From: Liquidambar formosana
Taxonomy: Eukaryota; Streptophyta; Magnoliopsida; Saxifragales; Altingiaceae
NCBI GenBank assembly: GCA_039720395.1
Contig: CM077832.1
Location: forward strand, 27,267,763 to 27,331,762
Direction of reading: 5' to 3'
Length of the DNA: 64,000 nucleotides
The position numbers were made by a program, and so were the translations under genes. Shown piece after piece: positions 1 through 13,630 of this stretch; the stretch's first letter is position 1; each line of letters opens with the position of its first letter. The notes beneath the pieces are model-generated. The model saw nothing but the letters and a program-made list of their open reading frames with translations, searched no databases and was not told where the DNA came from.

Positions 1-1447
1 AGACAAAACCCTTAACTACACTACAATCTTTTCATGGATCAAATTGGATATTTCTTAACATAAGAGAGATATTGTATCTCTATTAGAATGTGAAAGAATT
101 GTTCCTTGGTGATAAAGATCACCAAGATAATCCTATTGATTATGACTAGACGATGTTTCACATCAACTCGAGAAATGACTAAGAGTCATTAAATCCAATA
201 TGGATAGGTAGAGACCTAAAAGGCTTGGCTATTTAAGAATGTTTTCAACATAGGCAAAAAGTTGTCTATAAAGAAACTTGTTTGATAATAGTTATGCTGA
301 AATCCATTTGGATCTTGTTATCTATAAACACACATTTTGAATATAAGATATGTCAAAAAGGATATAAAGATGTTATATCAAATGGTGAAAAACCATAAAA
401 GTGTGTAAGTTATAGAAGTCTATTAATAGACTACAAGGTTCTCATAATTAGAACATCTATAAAGTTGAGGTAATCAAATTGTTTGATTTCTCTCATTGTA
501 TAGATGGACCATGAGTGTATAAAAGGTTAGTGGGAGTGCGATCGTTTTTCTTTATCCTAAGTATGGATGACATCATATTCATTATGAATGATATATGAAT
601 GTTATCTAATGTAAAGTTTTAGTTTTTGGAGAAAAACTAATTCATGAAAGATTTGGCAAAAGCATCCAATAAGATCTATAGAGATAGATCATATAGATTG
701 CTAAGTATCTCCAAATCATCAAACATAATTGAAATGTTGAAGGAGTTCAACATGGAGAATTCTAAGGGAGGTCTGATTTACTTCAGATAAGAATTCATTA
801 TTCAAGGGCATGTGCCCTAGGATAACATAAGTAAGATTCTTAAAGTGTTAAGAAGCCTTATTTTACACTATGTGTTGAACCTGATATCTATTATGTTGTA
901 ATTGTTACAAATAGTTATCAATCAATTCAAATTTGGAATATTGGATTGTATATGCAAATTGTAAACTCATAGTAGATGGGTATATGGATTTGGATATAAT
1001 CCATATGGGGTATATTTTATATTCACTTTAGTTGGTGAAATACTTAATGGAAGAACTGTATGAAAGATACAGTGGATTCCATTATTAAGGGTGAATTAAT
1101 TGTCACATTGTCTAGGAGACTGTTTGGATCTATAAGTTCATTTAGAACTTGGAGTTGTTCCTTCCATTGAGTTGCCCACACCTTGTTTTGTGACAACAAT
1201 GGGTCTATAGCTCAAGTATAGGAATCACGGTCTCATCAAAAGTCCAAACACATAGAGTGACAATTCCAAGTGATTAGAGGAATCATTGGAAGAGGTAATA
1301 GATACATTACAGAAGATATTATCTACATAAGTTTTTGTAGACCTACTGACTAAAGCTTTAAAACATAATTGGTTATGTCTAAGACCAACATCTTGAGAAG
1401 ATAGGTATGCGATACATGGTCGATTGGCTTTAGTGCAAGTGGGAGAT
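1..1447 (+). pseudogene. E0: decayed 3' pol region of a Ty1/copia element
   Basis: Decayed RT/RNase H end of a forward copia element whose 5' part lies outside the window. No long frame survives. Identity rests on two points. The segment ends in the plus-strand primer AAGTGGGAGAT directly before an LTR starting TGTTAGG. It is also the reverse complement, with scattered differences, of the 3' internal region of E1 (7236 to about 8688). A stretch near 1200-1260 (caacaatgggtctatagctc and what follows) matches the RNase H end seen more clearly in E2 and E5. Non-functional; family assignment is by context. Confidence 0.75.
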
Positions 1448-3105
1448 TGTTAGGATTATGCCCTAGAGCCAATCATAGAGATGATTGTTTAGGGATTAGG
1501 AACAATCATTTGATTTCATTTATGTATGTCACATTTATTATTGATTTAATAAAAGGGCTTATTCTATTATGTTTATATGCATCATTTATATTTACATAAT
1601 ATGTCCATGGAGTTAGAGTTGAGAATATGGAATTACAAAGAGTTGTAATTTTGAGACTATAGATATATCTCTGTACTAAACTCCTTAAGCATTCCTAGTT
1701 GAAGGTTCACTATGATGGACAGTAATGAACCATAGGACTAGCACTTGCTAGGTTGACTTTATAGGAGGATAGCTAGTCTCAAGCTATTTGTGTGGAGACA
1801 CTACAACCAACAAGTGGGTGCCTATTATAAGAATAGGTACATTGAATGTAACCAAAGATATGAGATAAACTGAATGGAGTTTTATCCTGCCTGTCAATCA
1901 GTTTCTCATTGTTATAGTGGTACAAGTAATCCTTAGACCTGAGACACCATAGTTGCCTTATGCATGTAGCTTTAGAAGTTTGATAACACTAAGTGTAGAT
2001 CCTATTCAGGGGTCTGCAAAGGTGTTCATTGGCCCTACTGCTATGTGTATGAAGGCATGTGAGTGATCAACAAGGGATCCATCACTCTCAGGAAAAAGAG
2101 AGAGAATGTCTCATATAGCATTCATAATATAACTCATTAAATCCATGGCCATGGTAGGATGAATATGAAAAGAGTTTCATGAGTTCATCAATGAGTTGAT
2201 ATCTATGAATGAGTATAAAGTAATTGAACTAGGGACTTGACAGACTTCCATGTCCTATTAGTTTAATTGGAGACATTGTGTTGAAGGAAGGATGCAATTG
2301 TAACCTATAAACTATAACAGAAGGGTTCTTTGTAAATGACTATTCACCTCATTAAGGACCACACCATGAGCCATATGCTAGGTGTTACTCATGGTTAGTA
2401 GAAGCCCTAATTGATATAAGTGAGTTATAAACAATTAGGGAATTGGAAGGAGTTCCAATTAGACCCTAAATGGAAAGAGTTCCATTGTGCACACCTTGTG
2501 CTATTCCTACTACTTAATGATGTGAACCCAATGGGTCACACACTGATCATGCAAGAAGGGCTTTAAAGTCTATGAGAGAAAGGGTTTTAGTGAATAAAGA
2601 ATAGTTCTTTATGGGCCTATTTGTATTTGATACAAATAATAGGGGTTAATGTGCAATTAAGAGTAATTACACATAACCCTATTAGGGTTTCTTCCCCATG
2701 GCCAGCCCCCTTTAGTGGGCTGCCTATATAAGTCACACTTATGTGTGACATGGCATAATAGGCTTGCACAATAAACCCTAGCCGTCCAGCCCCTTGGAGG
2801 CTCTCTTCTCTCTCTCTCTCTTCTCCACCTCTAGCAACAACAAGGAAGAAGAAAGAAAGGACTTGAAGCTCTAGCTAGGTGTGGATACCGTTGGAGGCAG
2901 CACACTTGGGCTGCTCATTCACCGCTGTCCGGAATCAAAGCTTAGAGCAAAAAGGAGAAGACAAAAATTCTGTAAGTGTTCTAACCCTCTTTGTAGTTAG
3001 GGTTTGATTTTGTGTTACGCATAGTTAGATTCATGGGCTGTGGAATCGTAGGAAAAATTTTTATATTCCGCACTTCAATTTTTCCCTCTTGTTCGATTCC
3101 CAACA
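1448..3105 (+). repeat. E0 3' LTR (group I copia LTR)
   Basis: Complete LTR of 1658 bp, from TGTTAGG to CCCAACA. A TATA box (TATATAA, about 2725-2731) is followed at 2732-2749 by a perfect 7-bp inverted repeat (GTCACAC, loop TTAT, GTGTGAC). A CT-rich tract follows near 2805-2825. It is the 3' LTR because the primer AAGTGGGAGAT lies just upstream and gypsy gag begins right after it. The target duplication cannot be checked because the 5' end is outside the window; the expected copy here is GGGAA (3106-3110). Confidence 0.93.
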
Positions 3106-4784
3106 GGGAAGACTTCAGATACAGATTCTGTGTTGGCTAGCAAGGTAGAAGCATTGGAAAGAACTATAAAGGGAATCCGTAGGACAGATGACATGGTGGA
3201 TGTACGTACCCTATCTTTGTTTCCTCAAGCTCGTATTCCACTACAATTCAAGATGCCCAAATTAGAAAAGTTTGATGGAACGGGTTGCCCTAAGACCCAT
3301 TTGAAGATGTATGTACGAGCTATGCACCCTCGGGGAGCAACAGATGAACTCTTGGCCTAAATGTTCCATGAAACCTAGCCACTTCTGCCCTAAAGTGGTT
3401 CCTAGCCTTGGATGAGAATAGAACCCGAACTTGGGAGGACATATGTAATGAGTTTTTGGAGCACTACAAGTACAACATTGAGGTGGATGTCACAAGAAGG
3501 GACCTAGAGACCACGAAACAAGGGGCTAATGAGACTTGCTCCGCTTTCATTACGAGGTGGAGGCAAAAGGCCTTGAAAATGGCAGATAGACCGAATGAGG
3601 AAGATCAGATTCAGTTGGTGGTTAAGAACCTATTGCCGGTGTATCACATGCACCTCTTTGCTCACTACTTCCCTAATTTCAAAGCTCTTATTGGAGCAGG
3701 TACACAAATTGAGGATGCTATTGCTGATGGGTCAATCAAGACAGAAGAAGCCCAAAGGAGCCACAGGCCGAACTTTGCTGGGAAAAACAATGCCGAGGTC
3801 AATGCCATAACCCAACCCACTCAACCTATCTCCCTAAATGACACTAACCCACCTCGCCAATTCACTGAGTTGCACATGCCACTTGAGAGAGTACTTGAAA
3901 AGCTAAAAAGTCGAGGCCTTTTGAAACCTCTCGACCCAAGACCACCACCAAACCCATTGCCCAAGAACTACAATGAGAATGAATACTGCAAATTCCACCA
4001 AGCCAAAGGCCACTCAACCAACCATTGCTATCGCCTTAGGCATGAGATCCAAGACTTACTTGACAAGCAAATCATCTCACCACCAACTCCGCTAAATCGC
4101 CCAAATGTCACCCAAAATCTACTTCCCTCTCATAATTCACTCAACTCCATAAATGCCATTGAAGCCGACCCATCTCGACCTTGCCTACCCATAAGACAAT
4201 ACACCGCATTACCCATGTCCTTGACCCAAGCTTTTTACCAATGCTGTAACAAAGGCCTCATCATACTTCACCTTCCAAAGCCAAGACCCCAAACACCCCA
4301 TCAATATTGCCAATACCATGGTATACCCGGCTATGACACTGAGGACTGTGCTATGTTGAGAAAGGTCATCTAAGACCTCATTGATCAAAAGACCCTACAA
4401 TTGCCAAAGAAGTCTATCCAACAGCAGTTGAAAGAAAGATGTGAAGCAGGAGACCCTCAAGTGGGGCTATTAGGAGAACATTCGGGGAAATTTGATTACT
4501 ATGTGCTTTATCCGGATCCATTGCCAAGTGAGCCCATAATTCCTACAGGTTGGGATGATATACTCGAAGAGGTGCAGATGGAGGACATTGATATGATTGA
4601 ATGGGATGACCTAATGGGTGACACAAATGAAATTGATGACATATGGGCTAGTGATAAAGAAGTAGACCACATGACAAAATAGGGCCGCCATTTCAAACCT
4701 CCGTACTTGGAATCTGATAATCCACTGGGTGAGTTAGATAAGTTCCTTGATGTGCAAGAAGAAGAGGATGAAGTACTCCGATAG
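3106..4784 (+). pseudogene. Gypsy A gag (Tat-like Ty3/gypsy), broken
   Basis: Capsid-type gag of a Ty3/gypsy element, lying in three open pieces (3130-3360, 3408-4373, 4401-4682). It lacks its N-terminus because E0 inserted at 3105. The core reads PLQFKMPKLEKFDGTGCP, then a helical retrotransposon-gag region with RTWEDICNEFLEHY and FITRWRQKA. Two Cys/His clusters follow (YCKFHQAKGHSTNHC and YCQYHGIPGYDTEDC), resembling the knuckles of Tat gags. Gypsy B (52409-54378) is a close homologue. Against it several stops are single transitions, e.g. TAA for CAA at about 3358 and 4371. Acidic tail 4550-4680 leads into protease. Not functional. Confidence 0.9.
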
Positions 4785-5574
4785 TTGAAGAAGACCAATG
4801 CCAATATCACCATATGGGGCTTGCTTATGGCCTCTCACAAACACAGACAAACAGTGCTGAAGTTGTTAAATCAGATACAGGTTCTGGTTGATTTGTCTCC
4901 TGAGGGATTGGTGAATCTAGTAAACCTTGCTCCGAAGAATTCCACTATAGTGTTCACAGAGGCTGACTTACCTAAAAGTGGGCCAAGCCACTCCCAAGCC
5001 TTGCATATAACCTTTGACACCATGGGGAAGAGGGTTCCCACGGTCTTGATTGATAATGGTTCCGTGCTGAATGTATGTCCCTTGAGAATTGCAACTGTTT
5101 TGGGCTTGGGGCCCATTGATTTCACTCCATCTGGACAGACGGTGAGGGCGTATGATAACACTCGTAGAGAAGTAATTGGGGTGATCACTTTACCTCTAAT
5201 CATGGGACCTACGGAGTTCAGAGTGGAGTTCCAGGTTTTGGATGTGTCGTCTTGTTTTAATTTGTTATTGGGAAGGCCTTGGATTCATCCTGCTGGGGTT
5301 GTACCATCATCATTACATCAAAAGGTAAAGTTCCCACATGAAGGAGCCATTGTCACGCTTCAAGGGGACTATGATTTGAAAATGGTGGGAGTACCCATAT
5401 GTGAAATAAAACCAGAATCAGTTAAGATACCCTTGTCGGGGTTTGAGTATGTGCAATGTTTAGAAAAGGAGTTGGAAAAGGAAGAGTTGATACCCCTTAA
5501 CTATTGCCCCCAGGGTAATTTACATGTTGGTGAGATAATGCGAAAAATGAATTTCTTTCCGGGTATGGGCCTAG
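4785..5574 (+). pseudogene. Gypsy A protease region, interrupted by E1
   Basis: Retropepsin-like aspartic protease domain that would cleave the gypsy polyprotein. The visible core is VPTVLIDNGSVLNVCP, with an Asn where most retropepsins have Ser/Thr after the catalytic Asp; as I recall, DNG is usual in Tat-lineage proteases. The flap region and the closing LLLGRPWIH motif follow. The frame stays open to the E1 junction at 5575, and its last residues read GMGL. After removal of E1 and one CCTAG copy, gypsy sequence resumes at 15298. An in-frame TAG separates this frame from gag just upstream at about 4783 (likely CAG before mutation). Confidence 0.88.
5570..5574. repeat. Target-site duplication CCTAG of E1 (second copy 15293-15297)
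   Basis: CCTAG directly precedes the left end of E1 and recurs directly after its right end at 15293-15297. A 5-bp duplication fits copia integrase. It shows that E1 inserted into the Gypsy A protease/linker region. Confidence 0.95.
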
Positions 5575-7235
5575 TGTTGGGAATCGAACAAAGAGGGAAA
5601 AATAGAAGTGCGGAATATAAAAATTTTCCCTACGATTCCCAATCCCATGAATCTAACTATGCATAACACAAAATCAAACCCTAACTACGAAGAGGGTTAG
5701 AACACTTACAAGATTTTTGTCTTCTCCGTTTTGCTCCAAGATTCTACTCCGGACAGCGATGAATGAGCAGCCCAAGTGTGCTGCCTCCAACGGTATCCAC
5801 ACCTAGCTAGAGCTTCAAGCCTTTTCTTTCTTCTTCCTTGTTGTTGCTAGAGGTGGAGAAGAGAGAGAGAGAGAAGAGAGCCTCCAAGGGGCTGGACGGC
5901 TAGGGTCTATTGTGCAAGCCTCTTATGCCATGTCACACATAAGTGTGACTTATATAGGCAGCCCACTAAAGGGGGCTGGCCATGGGGAAGAAACCCTAAT
6001 AGGGTTATGTGTAATTACTCTTAATTGCACATTAACCCCTATTATTTGTATCAAATACAAATAGGCCCATAAAGAACTATTCTTTATTCACTAAAACCCT
6101 TTCTCTCATAGACTTTAAAGCCCTTCTTGCATGATCAGTGTGTGACCCATTGGGTTCACATCATTAAGTAGTAGGAATAGCACGAGGTGTGCACAATGGA
6201 ACTCTTTCCATTTAGGGTCTAATTGGAACTCCTTCCAATTCCCTAATTGATTATAACTCACTTATATCAATTAGGGCTTCTACTAACCATGAGTAACACC
6301 TAGCATATGGCTCATGGTGTGGTCCTTAATGAGGTGAATAGTCATTTACAAAGAACCCTTCTGTTATAGTTTATAGGTTACAATTGCATCCTTCCTTCAA
6401 CACAATGTCTCCAACTGAACTAATAGGACATGGAAGTCTGTCAAGTCCCTAGTTCAATTACTTTATACTCATTCATAGATATCAACTCATTGATGAACTA
6501 ATGGAAACTCTTTTCCACATTCATCCTACCATGGCCATGGATTTAATGAGTTATATTATGAATGCTATATGAGACATTCTCTCTCTTTTTCCTGAGAGTG
6601 ATGGATCCCTTGTTGATCACTCACATGCCTTCATACACATAGTAGTAGGGCCAATGAACACCTTTGCAGACCCCTGAATAGGATCTGCACTTAGTGTTAT
6701 CAAACTTCTAAAGCTACATGCATAAGGCAACTATGGTGTCTCAGGTCTAAGGATTACTTGTACCACTATAACAATGAGAAACTGATTGACAGGCAGGAAA
6801 AAACTCCATTCAGTTTATCTCATATCTTTGGTCACATTCAGTTTACCTATTCTTATAATAGGCACCCACTTGTTGGTTGTAGTGTCTCCACACAAATAGC
6901 TTGAGACTAGCTATCCTCCTATAGAGTCAACCTAACAAGTGCTAGTCCTATGGTTCATTACTGTCCATCATAGTGAACCTTCAACTAGGAATGCTTTAGG
7001 AGTTTAGTACAGAGATATATCTATAGTCTCAAAATTACAACTCTTTGTAATTCCATATTCTCAACTCTAACTCCATGGACATATTATGTAAATATAAATG
7101 ATGCATATAAACATAATAGAATAAGCCCTTTTATTAAATCGATAATAAATGTGACATACATAAATGAAATCAAATGATTGTTCCTAATCCCTAAACAATC
7201 ATCTCTATGATTGGCTCTAGGGCATAATCCTAACA
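5575..7235 (-). repeat. E1 3' LTR (left end, reverse)
   Basis: 1661 bp, starting TGTTGGGAATCG and ending CCTAACA on the + strand. Read on the minus strand it is a group I LTR like E0 and E3, with the TATATAAG box, the GTCACAC/GTGTGAC dyad and a CT-rich tract. The reversed polypurine primer follows at once. Confidence 0.95.
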
Positions 7236-10150
7236 ATCTCCCACTTGCACTAAAGCCAATCGACCATGTATCGCATACCTATCTTCTCAAGATGTTGGTC
7301 TTAGACATAACCAATTATGTTTTAAAGCTTTAGTCAGTAGGTCTACAAAAACTTATGTAGATAATATCTTCTGTAATGTATCTATTACCTCTTCCAATGA
7401 TTCCTCTAATCACTTGGAATTGTCACTCTATGAGTTTGGACTTTTGATGAGACCGTGATTCCTATACTTGAGCTATAGACCCATTGTTGTCACAAAACAA
7501 GGTGTGGGCAACTCAATGGAAGGAACAACTCCAAGTTCTAAATGAACTTATAGATCCAAACAGTCTCCTAGACAATGCGACAATTAATTCACCCTTAATA
7601 ATGGAATCCACTGTATCTTTCATACAGTTCTTCCATTAAGTATTTCACCAACTAAAGTGAATATAAAATATACCCCATATGGATTATATCCAAATCCATA
7701 TACCCATCTACTATGAGTTTACAATTTCCATATACAATCCAATATTCCAAATTTGAATTGATTGATAACTATTTGTAACAATTACAACATAATAGATATC
7801 AGGTTCAATACATAGTGTAGAATAAGGCTTCTTAACACTTTAAGAACCTTACTTGTGTTATCCTAGGGCACATGCCCTTGAATAATGAATTCTTATCTGA
7901 AGTAAATCAGACCTCCCTTAGAATTCTCCATGTTGAACTCCTTCAACATTTCAACTATGTTTGATGATTTGGAGATACTTAGCAATCTATATGATCTATC
8001 TCTATAGATCTTATTGGATGCTTCTGCCAAATCTTTCATGAATTAGCTTTTCTCCAAAAACTAAAACTTTACATTAGATAACATTCATATATCATTCATA
8101 ATGATTATGATGTCATCTATACTTAGGATAAAGAAAAACGATCGAACTCCCACTAACCTTTTATACACTCATGGTCCATCTATACAATGAGAGAAATCAA
8201 ACAATTTGATTACTTCAACTTTATAGATGTTCTAATTATGAGAGCCTTGTAGTCTAGTAATAGACTTCTATAACTTACACACTTTTATGGTTTTTCACCA
8301 TTTGATATAACATCTTTATATCCTTTTTGACATATCTCATATTCAAAATGTGTGTTTATAGATAACAAGATCCAAATGGATTTCAGCATAGCTATTATCA
8401 AACAAGTTTCTTTATAGACAACTTTTTGCCTATGTTGAAAACATTCTTAAATAGCCAAGCCTTTTAGGTCTCTACCTATCCATATTGGATTTAATGACTC
8501 TTAGTCATTTCTCAAGTTGATGTGAAACATCGTCTAGTCATAATCAATAGGATTATCTTGGTGATCTTTATCACCAAAGAACAATTCTTTCACATTCTAA
8601 TAGAGATACAATATCTCTCTTATGTTAAGAAATATCCAATTTGATCTATGAAAAGATTGTAGTGTATTTAAGGGTTTTTGTCTCAAGAGAGACAAGGGTT
8701 GGATCTTTGTTCGTTTGTGGCTTTACAGACAATTCTATAAATTCTATCTACTTTTGCATCTTTCTTGAATGAACTCTTTCTCAAGAAAATCCAGCAAACA
8801 TCCTAATGGACAACTTTTGTTCATTAGAGTAATAGAAATACTATCCCAACCACTTTTGGGATATACCACAATTCAACACTTACTTGACCTTATTTCCAGA
8901 TTGTCTACATTATGTTTCCAGACAAACGTAGCACAAGCCCAAGCCTTAACTTCTTTAAGTTGGGTTTCTTCCCATATCATATCTGATATAATTGGGACAA
9001 AACTGGAGTGAACCCTAAATTATCAATATGTAGCAATTTTAAGGTATATCCTAGATGGATACATTAGTAAAACTCATCATGGATCAAACCATATCTTAAT
9101 AGGGTTCAATTCGTTCTCTTAGATTCACCATTGAGCTATGGTATTCTAAGATGAGTCTACTGTAATTGAATGCATGCTCTACATGACTATATACATCACA
9201 ATGTATTAGTCAAATTATAAATGTAACTCTTTCACTTCACCAAGTAAAAGATGGGTTTGGTCATCTCATAACCAAGTCATAATCGTTACATTTAAATGAG
9301 AGTCTCTACATCTCTTGTATTCTCAGAATATGTTGCATTCGCTCTAATTAGTCATTTAAATTCAGAAATCAAATTTCTGGAATGTCTTAAATGACTTAGT
9401 TAAGAAATAAGTTCCCAAAATTAATCTAGCAACTCTTGCTCTATTAAAATTTTTAAAGGTAACTTATTATCTACTTAACTTTCTGCTTCGATTTAGATTA
9501 CACTAGAATCCAAAAACCAAGAAGCAGAACTAACCAACAATTTAGTTTAGAGCATGAACCAAAACTTTAAAAGGTTGGTTCTTCTAGGAAGACTGATACT
9601 TTATCAATTTCCCTTTACGATACCTTATGTTTACTACAAAATAATTATATTTCTTTGTCTTTGACTTTTCAAGACTTGCTTTCCTCTATGCTTTCATTTT
9701 AAATCACATCTAGCTTCTCAAGCTATTCTATGTGATTAATCATTTTTCAAAAGAATGATTATTAATAAACAACTTTTATTACATCCTAGTCCAGAAGAAG
9801 TCCTTTACAAGTACTATACTTTATAGTATTATTTTACTCACAATACAACCTTTGTATGTGATGTAGGACATCAAAGGCACTTGCATTTACTAATTTTGCT
9901 TCTGAAGCTCATTAGTCATCAATACTATCATATAGCATGGCAACAAGATGCCAATTGCGCATAGTGTCTTTTTCTTCTTAGGATGTTTTATGGAGGGCCT
10001 TTAATAAAAGGCCTAATAGCATATAAACAATCTTTTGGAATTGAGAACAATTCTCAATTTCCTAAGTCAATCAAAGAAATCGGGTTTAGTCAAACTATCA
10101 ATATCCTATATTAGGAAATAGGGGTTTTGAGGTGAGTAATTAGGTAATCT
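7236..10150 (-). pseudogene. E1 decayed pol region
   Basis: Starts with the reversed polypurine primer. 7236 to about 8688 matches the E0 internal region (1-1447) in reverse complement. 8700-10150 is AT-rich with no long frame. One region near 8790-8930 still aligns loosely with the region around 43870-43990 of E4 (integrase to RT linker), so it is decayed pol. The frames in it are chance. Confidence 0.65.
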
Positions 10151-13100
10151 ACATAAACAAAGAATTAGATTTCATTTTTATCCATAATGATTGGGTCTTT
10201 AATCATATGGTACCTCCCACTATTTTATCAAATTCCATACACCCTCTAATGGAATTCGGGAATCTCATTCCTAATGGGGATTGGGGTCCCACTGTGACTT
10301 AGAAGCCTCACATGTTAGTTTCTTGACTTCTAACCCACAATAAGAAGACAACTCTTTGTCTATTGCTTCATAAGCAAGTTCCAATCATTTTGCCTCTAGG
10401 GAACATACACCTCACATGTTAGTTTCTTGGAATACTTCCCTAGTTAAGTTAAACCCATCATTCACACAGGTATGTTTCGCCAAATATATACCTCACATTT
10501 TAGTTTCTTGGTATATACCAGTTTAGGCACCCCATGATATCTCATATGTGATAGTTTCAAGTAATGTCTTTAACATGGGTAGCTCCTACATGTCTGCAGC
10601 CAGGTACCCACATTAAGGGACGTTAGATGATCCTATAATGATGGAAGGCAATGAAGAATTCATTCCCTAATGACTTCTCCATTTTCAACTTAATATTAAA
10701 TAAGAGGGGTTTTAAAGGGTCTCATCAAATTAACATGCATCCTATGTATCAAAATTTAAACATATAAATTATGCTATTTATAATCATACATCTCATGCTA
10801 TTATAAATCATACATCACATGCTATTATATATCAACATATATAAAGTACCATATTTTGATATTTGTCCCTAAGTGAATAGGTAACATATACCAAACTATG
10901 GTATTGGAGCTAATACAATTATCTCATAAATTTAAGCTCCCACTATGATGATTATGGACTTTGAGAGGATTCAATCCAAGCCAATAGATTGAATCCAAGG
11001 TCTAAGGTGGGTGTAGGTGATCGTAAAATAAACCATTCGTAACATGCATGCTTTCTTGAAAAACTTCTCTAAGCTTTCAAGTCCTTCAATCTGCTCCCTT
11101 GGCTTGATGGTCTCCACCATTGGCTTGTTGGTCTCCACCATTGGCTTGTTGGGCTCCATCATACTCCTTTGGGTCCACCATGCTCCTTAGTGCGCTCTCG
11201 ATTACATAACATTTACATAATTTAAAGAAAGGGATACATAAGGGGAATGTGGGGTACATAAGAGAATGATAGAGAGAGAGGGAAGGTGGCATGCAAGCCC
11301 CAAATAATAAATTACATCACCATAATAAAATTACAACTCTTGAAAAATTATTACAACCCATTCATAAGACGGCCAATCACAATTGGTTTAAGGGGTATAG
11401 TCCATAATCATCATCCAAACACATACATACAATCTCATTGCATAATGTAAAGAAAAACTGTAAGCATTAAAACATATGGGCATTATGGTAATTCTCTTGA
11501 ATGATTTACATTAATCTCATTAATGCATCCTAATCTTATTAGGTTTAAACAAAAATATCCAGAATTAAATAAAGTCTTAACCTTTAAGACATTTAGTTTC
11601 AATTAATCAAATTAATAGAAACATATAAAGTTTCCTAAAATAACTCTAATATCCAATATTAGGGTTTCCTTATTTAAACAAAACAATTTCATTTAATTAA
11701 GAATTTCGAGATTTTAATTTAATCCCCAATTGCATTTTAAACCATTTAAAACATTATAAAATTAATCAATATTGATTAAATAATTAACATGGGAATTAAA
11801 TAAAATCAATTAAATGATGAATTAGTGTATTAGGGTTTCCTAAAACCCTAAACCCTAAATGCATAACCCTAAACCCTAAATGCAAGCCCTAATCATTAAA
11901 TGCCTTATGATTGGTCATTTAATGTCCAATCATTAAAACCCTAGGTTCATATGGTATTTAATAAAAGGGATTAGGGTTTAATTAATGCCAAATAGGGTAT
12001 TAATTACCCTTAATTAATTACACTAATTAGGGTTTCCAAAACCCTAACCCTAGACATCATTAATGGTATTAATTATGCCCTAACAATCAATAACCATGAT
12101 TGGTCATTTAATGACCAATCATTAACTCTTAATTAAGGTAATTAATATTCCAATTAGGGTTTTAATTAATGCCATAATGAAATTAGGGTTTCATCATTAA
12201 CTCAAAATTAGGGTTTCATCCTTAACTCTATGCAGCCGTCACTACCAGGGGGCTGCCTGAGCTTGGCTAGGCTGCCATGGCCACCAACGACTGTGGGAGG
12301 CCATGGCCAGTCATGGGAGAACATCCTAGGGGTGTGGGACAAGCCTCTGGACATGTGAGAAGTGGTGGAAGTGGCTGCCATCATCAAGAACAATCAGGGT
12401 TTCCAAAACCCATTGCTGGAGCCATTGTTGCAGACCTTGAAGGTCACAATAGCTTCTAAATCCTTATCAATTCGACTCCTCCATTGAAACCAGCTTTTGT
12501 ATCATGTCCCTACATGAAATACTAAGCTAATAGAAGAGGTTTGGATGATCAAATCATCACCAATTGTTCTAAACAATTAAAACAACAGTAGGCTGCCCAG
12601 AATTTGACAGCACACTGTCCATGGTCAGAAATTGATTTAAAACCCAGCAAGATGAATGAATTAGGCTACCAAACGAATTTTCCCAGTATCCTACATGTCT
12701 TAGGAAACTAATGCAATTGGTTTCATGCAATTTGGAGTTCCCTAACTCAAGTTCTAATCAAAACTCCATTGATGACTTTTCTGCAGAGAAAATCTGCTAT
12801 GCTGTTCATGAAAAATTTTCAAACTTTTTGAATCTTTTTCCATCAAAACCTTTTTGAAACTTAAAGAAAATCATATACACATGATATATAATGATCCTAC
12901 AATGATCTTCCATCATAAATACAGCAGCTTTAATTAGAATTAATTGCAAGAACCTTAGGGTTCTAAAACCCAGATTCAGCCTCCATAGTGTTCTTCTCCT
13001 TCTTCCTTCTGTTCCAGCATCTTAATCCAATTATGATGCATCTAAATGCTTGGGAACCTTTCCCTACCATGTCTAGAACATAACCCAAGTGGTGGCAACC

Positions 13101-13617
13101 ATTGCCATGCCTTTGATCTCCATCAATAACTCAAAGTTGTGGCTATTGCATCATTCCCGAGCAAAACTGTCTTTCCAGACAGCCTGTAGTAAAAAATTCA
13201 TAACTTTCACTACAGAACTCGGATTGACGCACCGTTTGTTGGGTTGGAAAGCTTATTCGAAGAGCTTTCTAACCATATATGGCTCGAAAATTTTGGAGAA
13301 GAACTCTGATTTCGGCATGCAAAACAAGATGACGGTTTTTCATGGCTACCATGAAAACTGTTCATAACAGTTTTATAAAACCCTAGTTTCCTTATTCTTC
13401 TTCTCCAAACTCAAACCCTATACAACCTATTGCATCCATGGCTACACTTAACCATCAATTAGAAGAGGAGTAGAAGAGAATTGACCTAGGGTTCCAAACC
13501 CTAGGTTCAGCCATGGAGGAAAACCAATTATGCAGAAAAAATTTTCCAGATTTTTTGAATCATTCAACTACACCATAATTACCAGCCCATATGTATTTTG
13601 TATTATGCATAATCATG
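10151..13617 (-). other. E1 untranslated leader with structured repeats
   Basis: Long region between primer site and the former gag position, read right to left. It holds decayed 'CCTAGGTTC' motifs near 13490-13515 and 12955-12990. Telomere-like AAACCCTA runs lie at 11845-11900. Palindromes built on TGATTGGTCATT lie near 11908-11933 and 12096-12121. A 21-bp minisatellite lies at 11099-11160. Three tandem hairpins sharing one loop lie at 10300-10332, 10405-10435 and 10485-10517. The same order occurs in the leaders of E2, E4 and E5. No protein is supported. Confidence 0.8.
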
Positions 13618-13629
13618 GCTCTGATACCA
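13618..13629 (-). other. E1 primer-binding site (initiator Met tRNA type)
   Basis: The minus strand reads TGGTATCAGAGC, one base inside the right LTR. This is the standard plant copia sequence complementary to the initiator methionine tRNA 3' end. It fixes the element's orientation as reverse. Confidence 0.95.
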
Positions 13630-13630
13630 C

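Noticed and set aside
8769..9011. 80-codon frame in E1 as a small gene
   Set aside because: It lies on the strand opposite to E1 transcription, within decayed pol, and matches no conserved frame in other copies.
11845..11900. AAACCCTA repeats suggesting telomeric DNA
   Set aside because: Short, imperfect and at the same place in every copia leader, so part of the element and not a chromosome end or interstitial telomere.
12208..12459. Two overlapping ~60-codon frames on opposite strands in the E1 leader
   Set aside because: They arise in the GC-richer CCATGG cluster. Related frames in E2, E4 and E5 differ in length and sequence, which fits chance.
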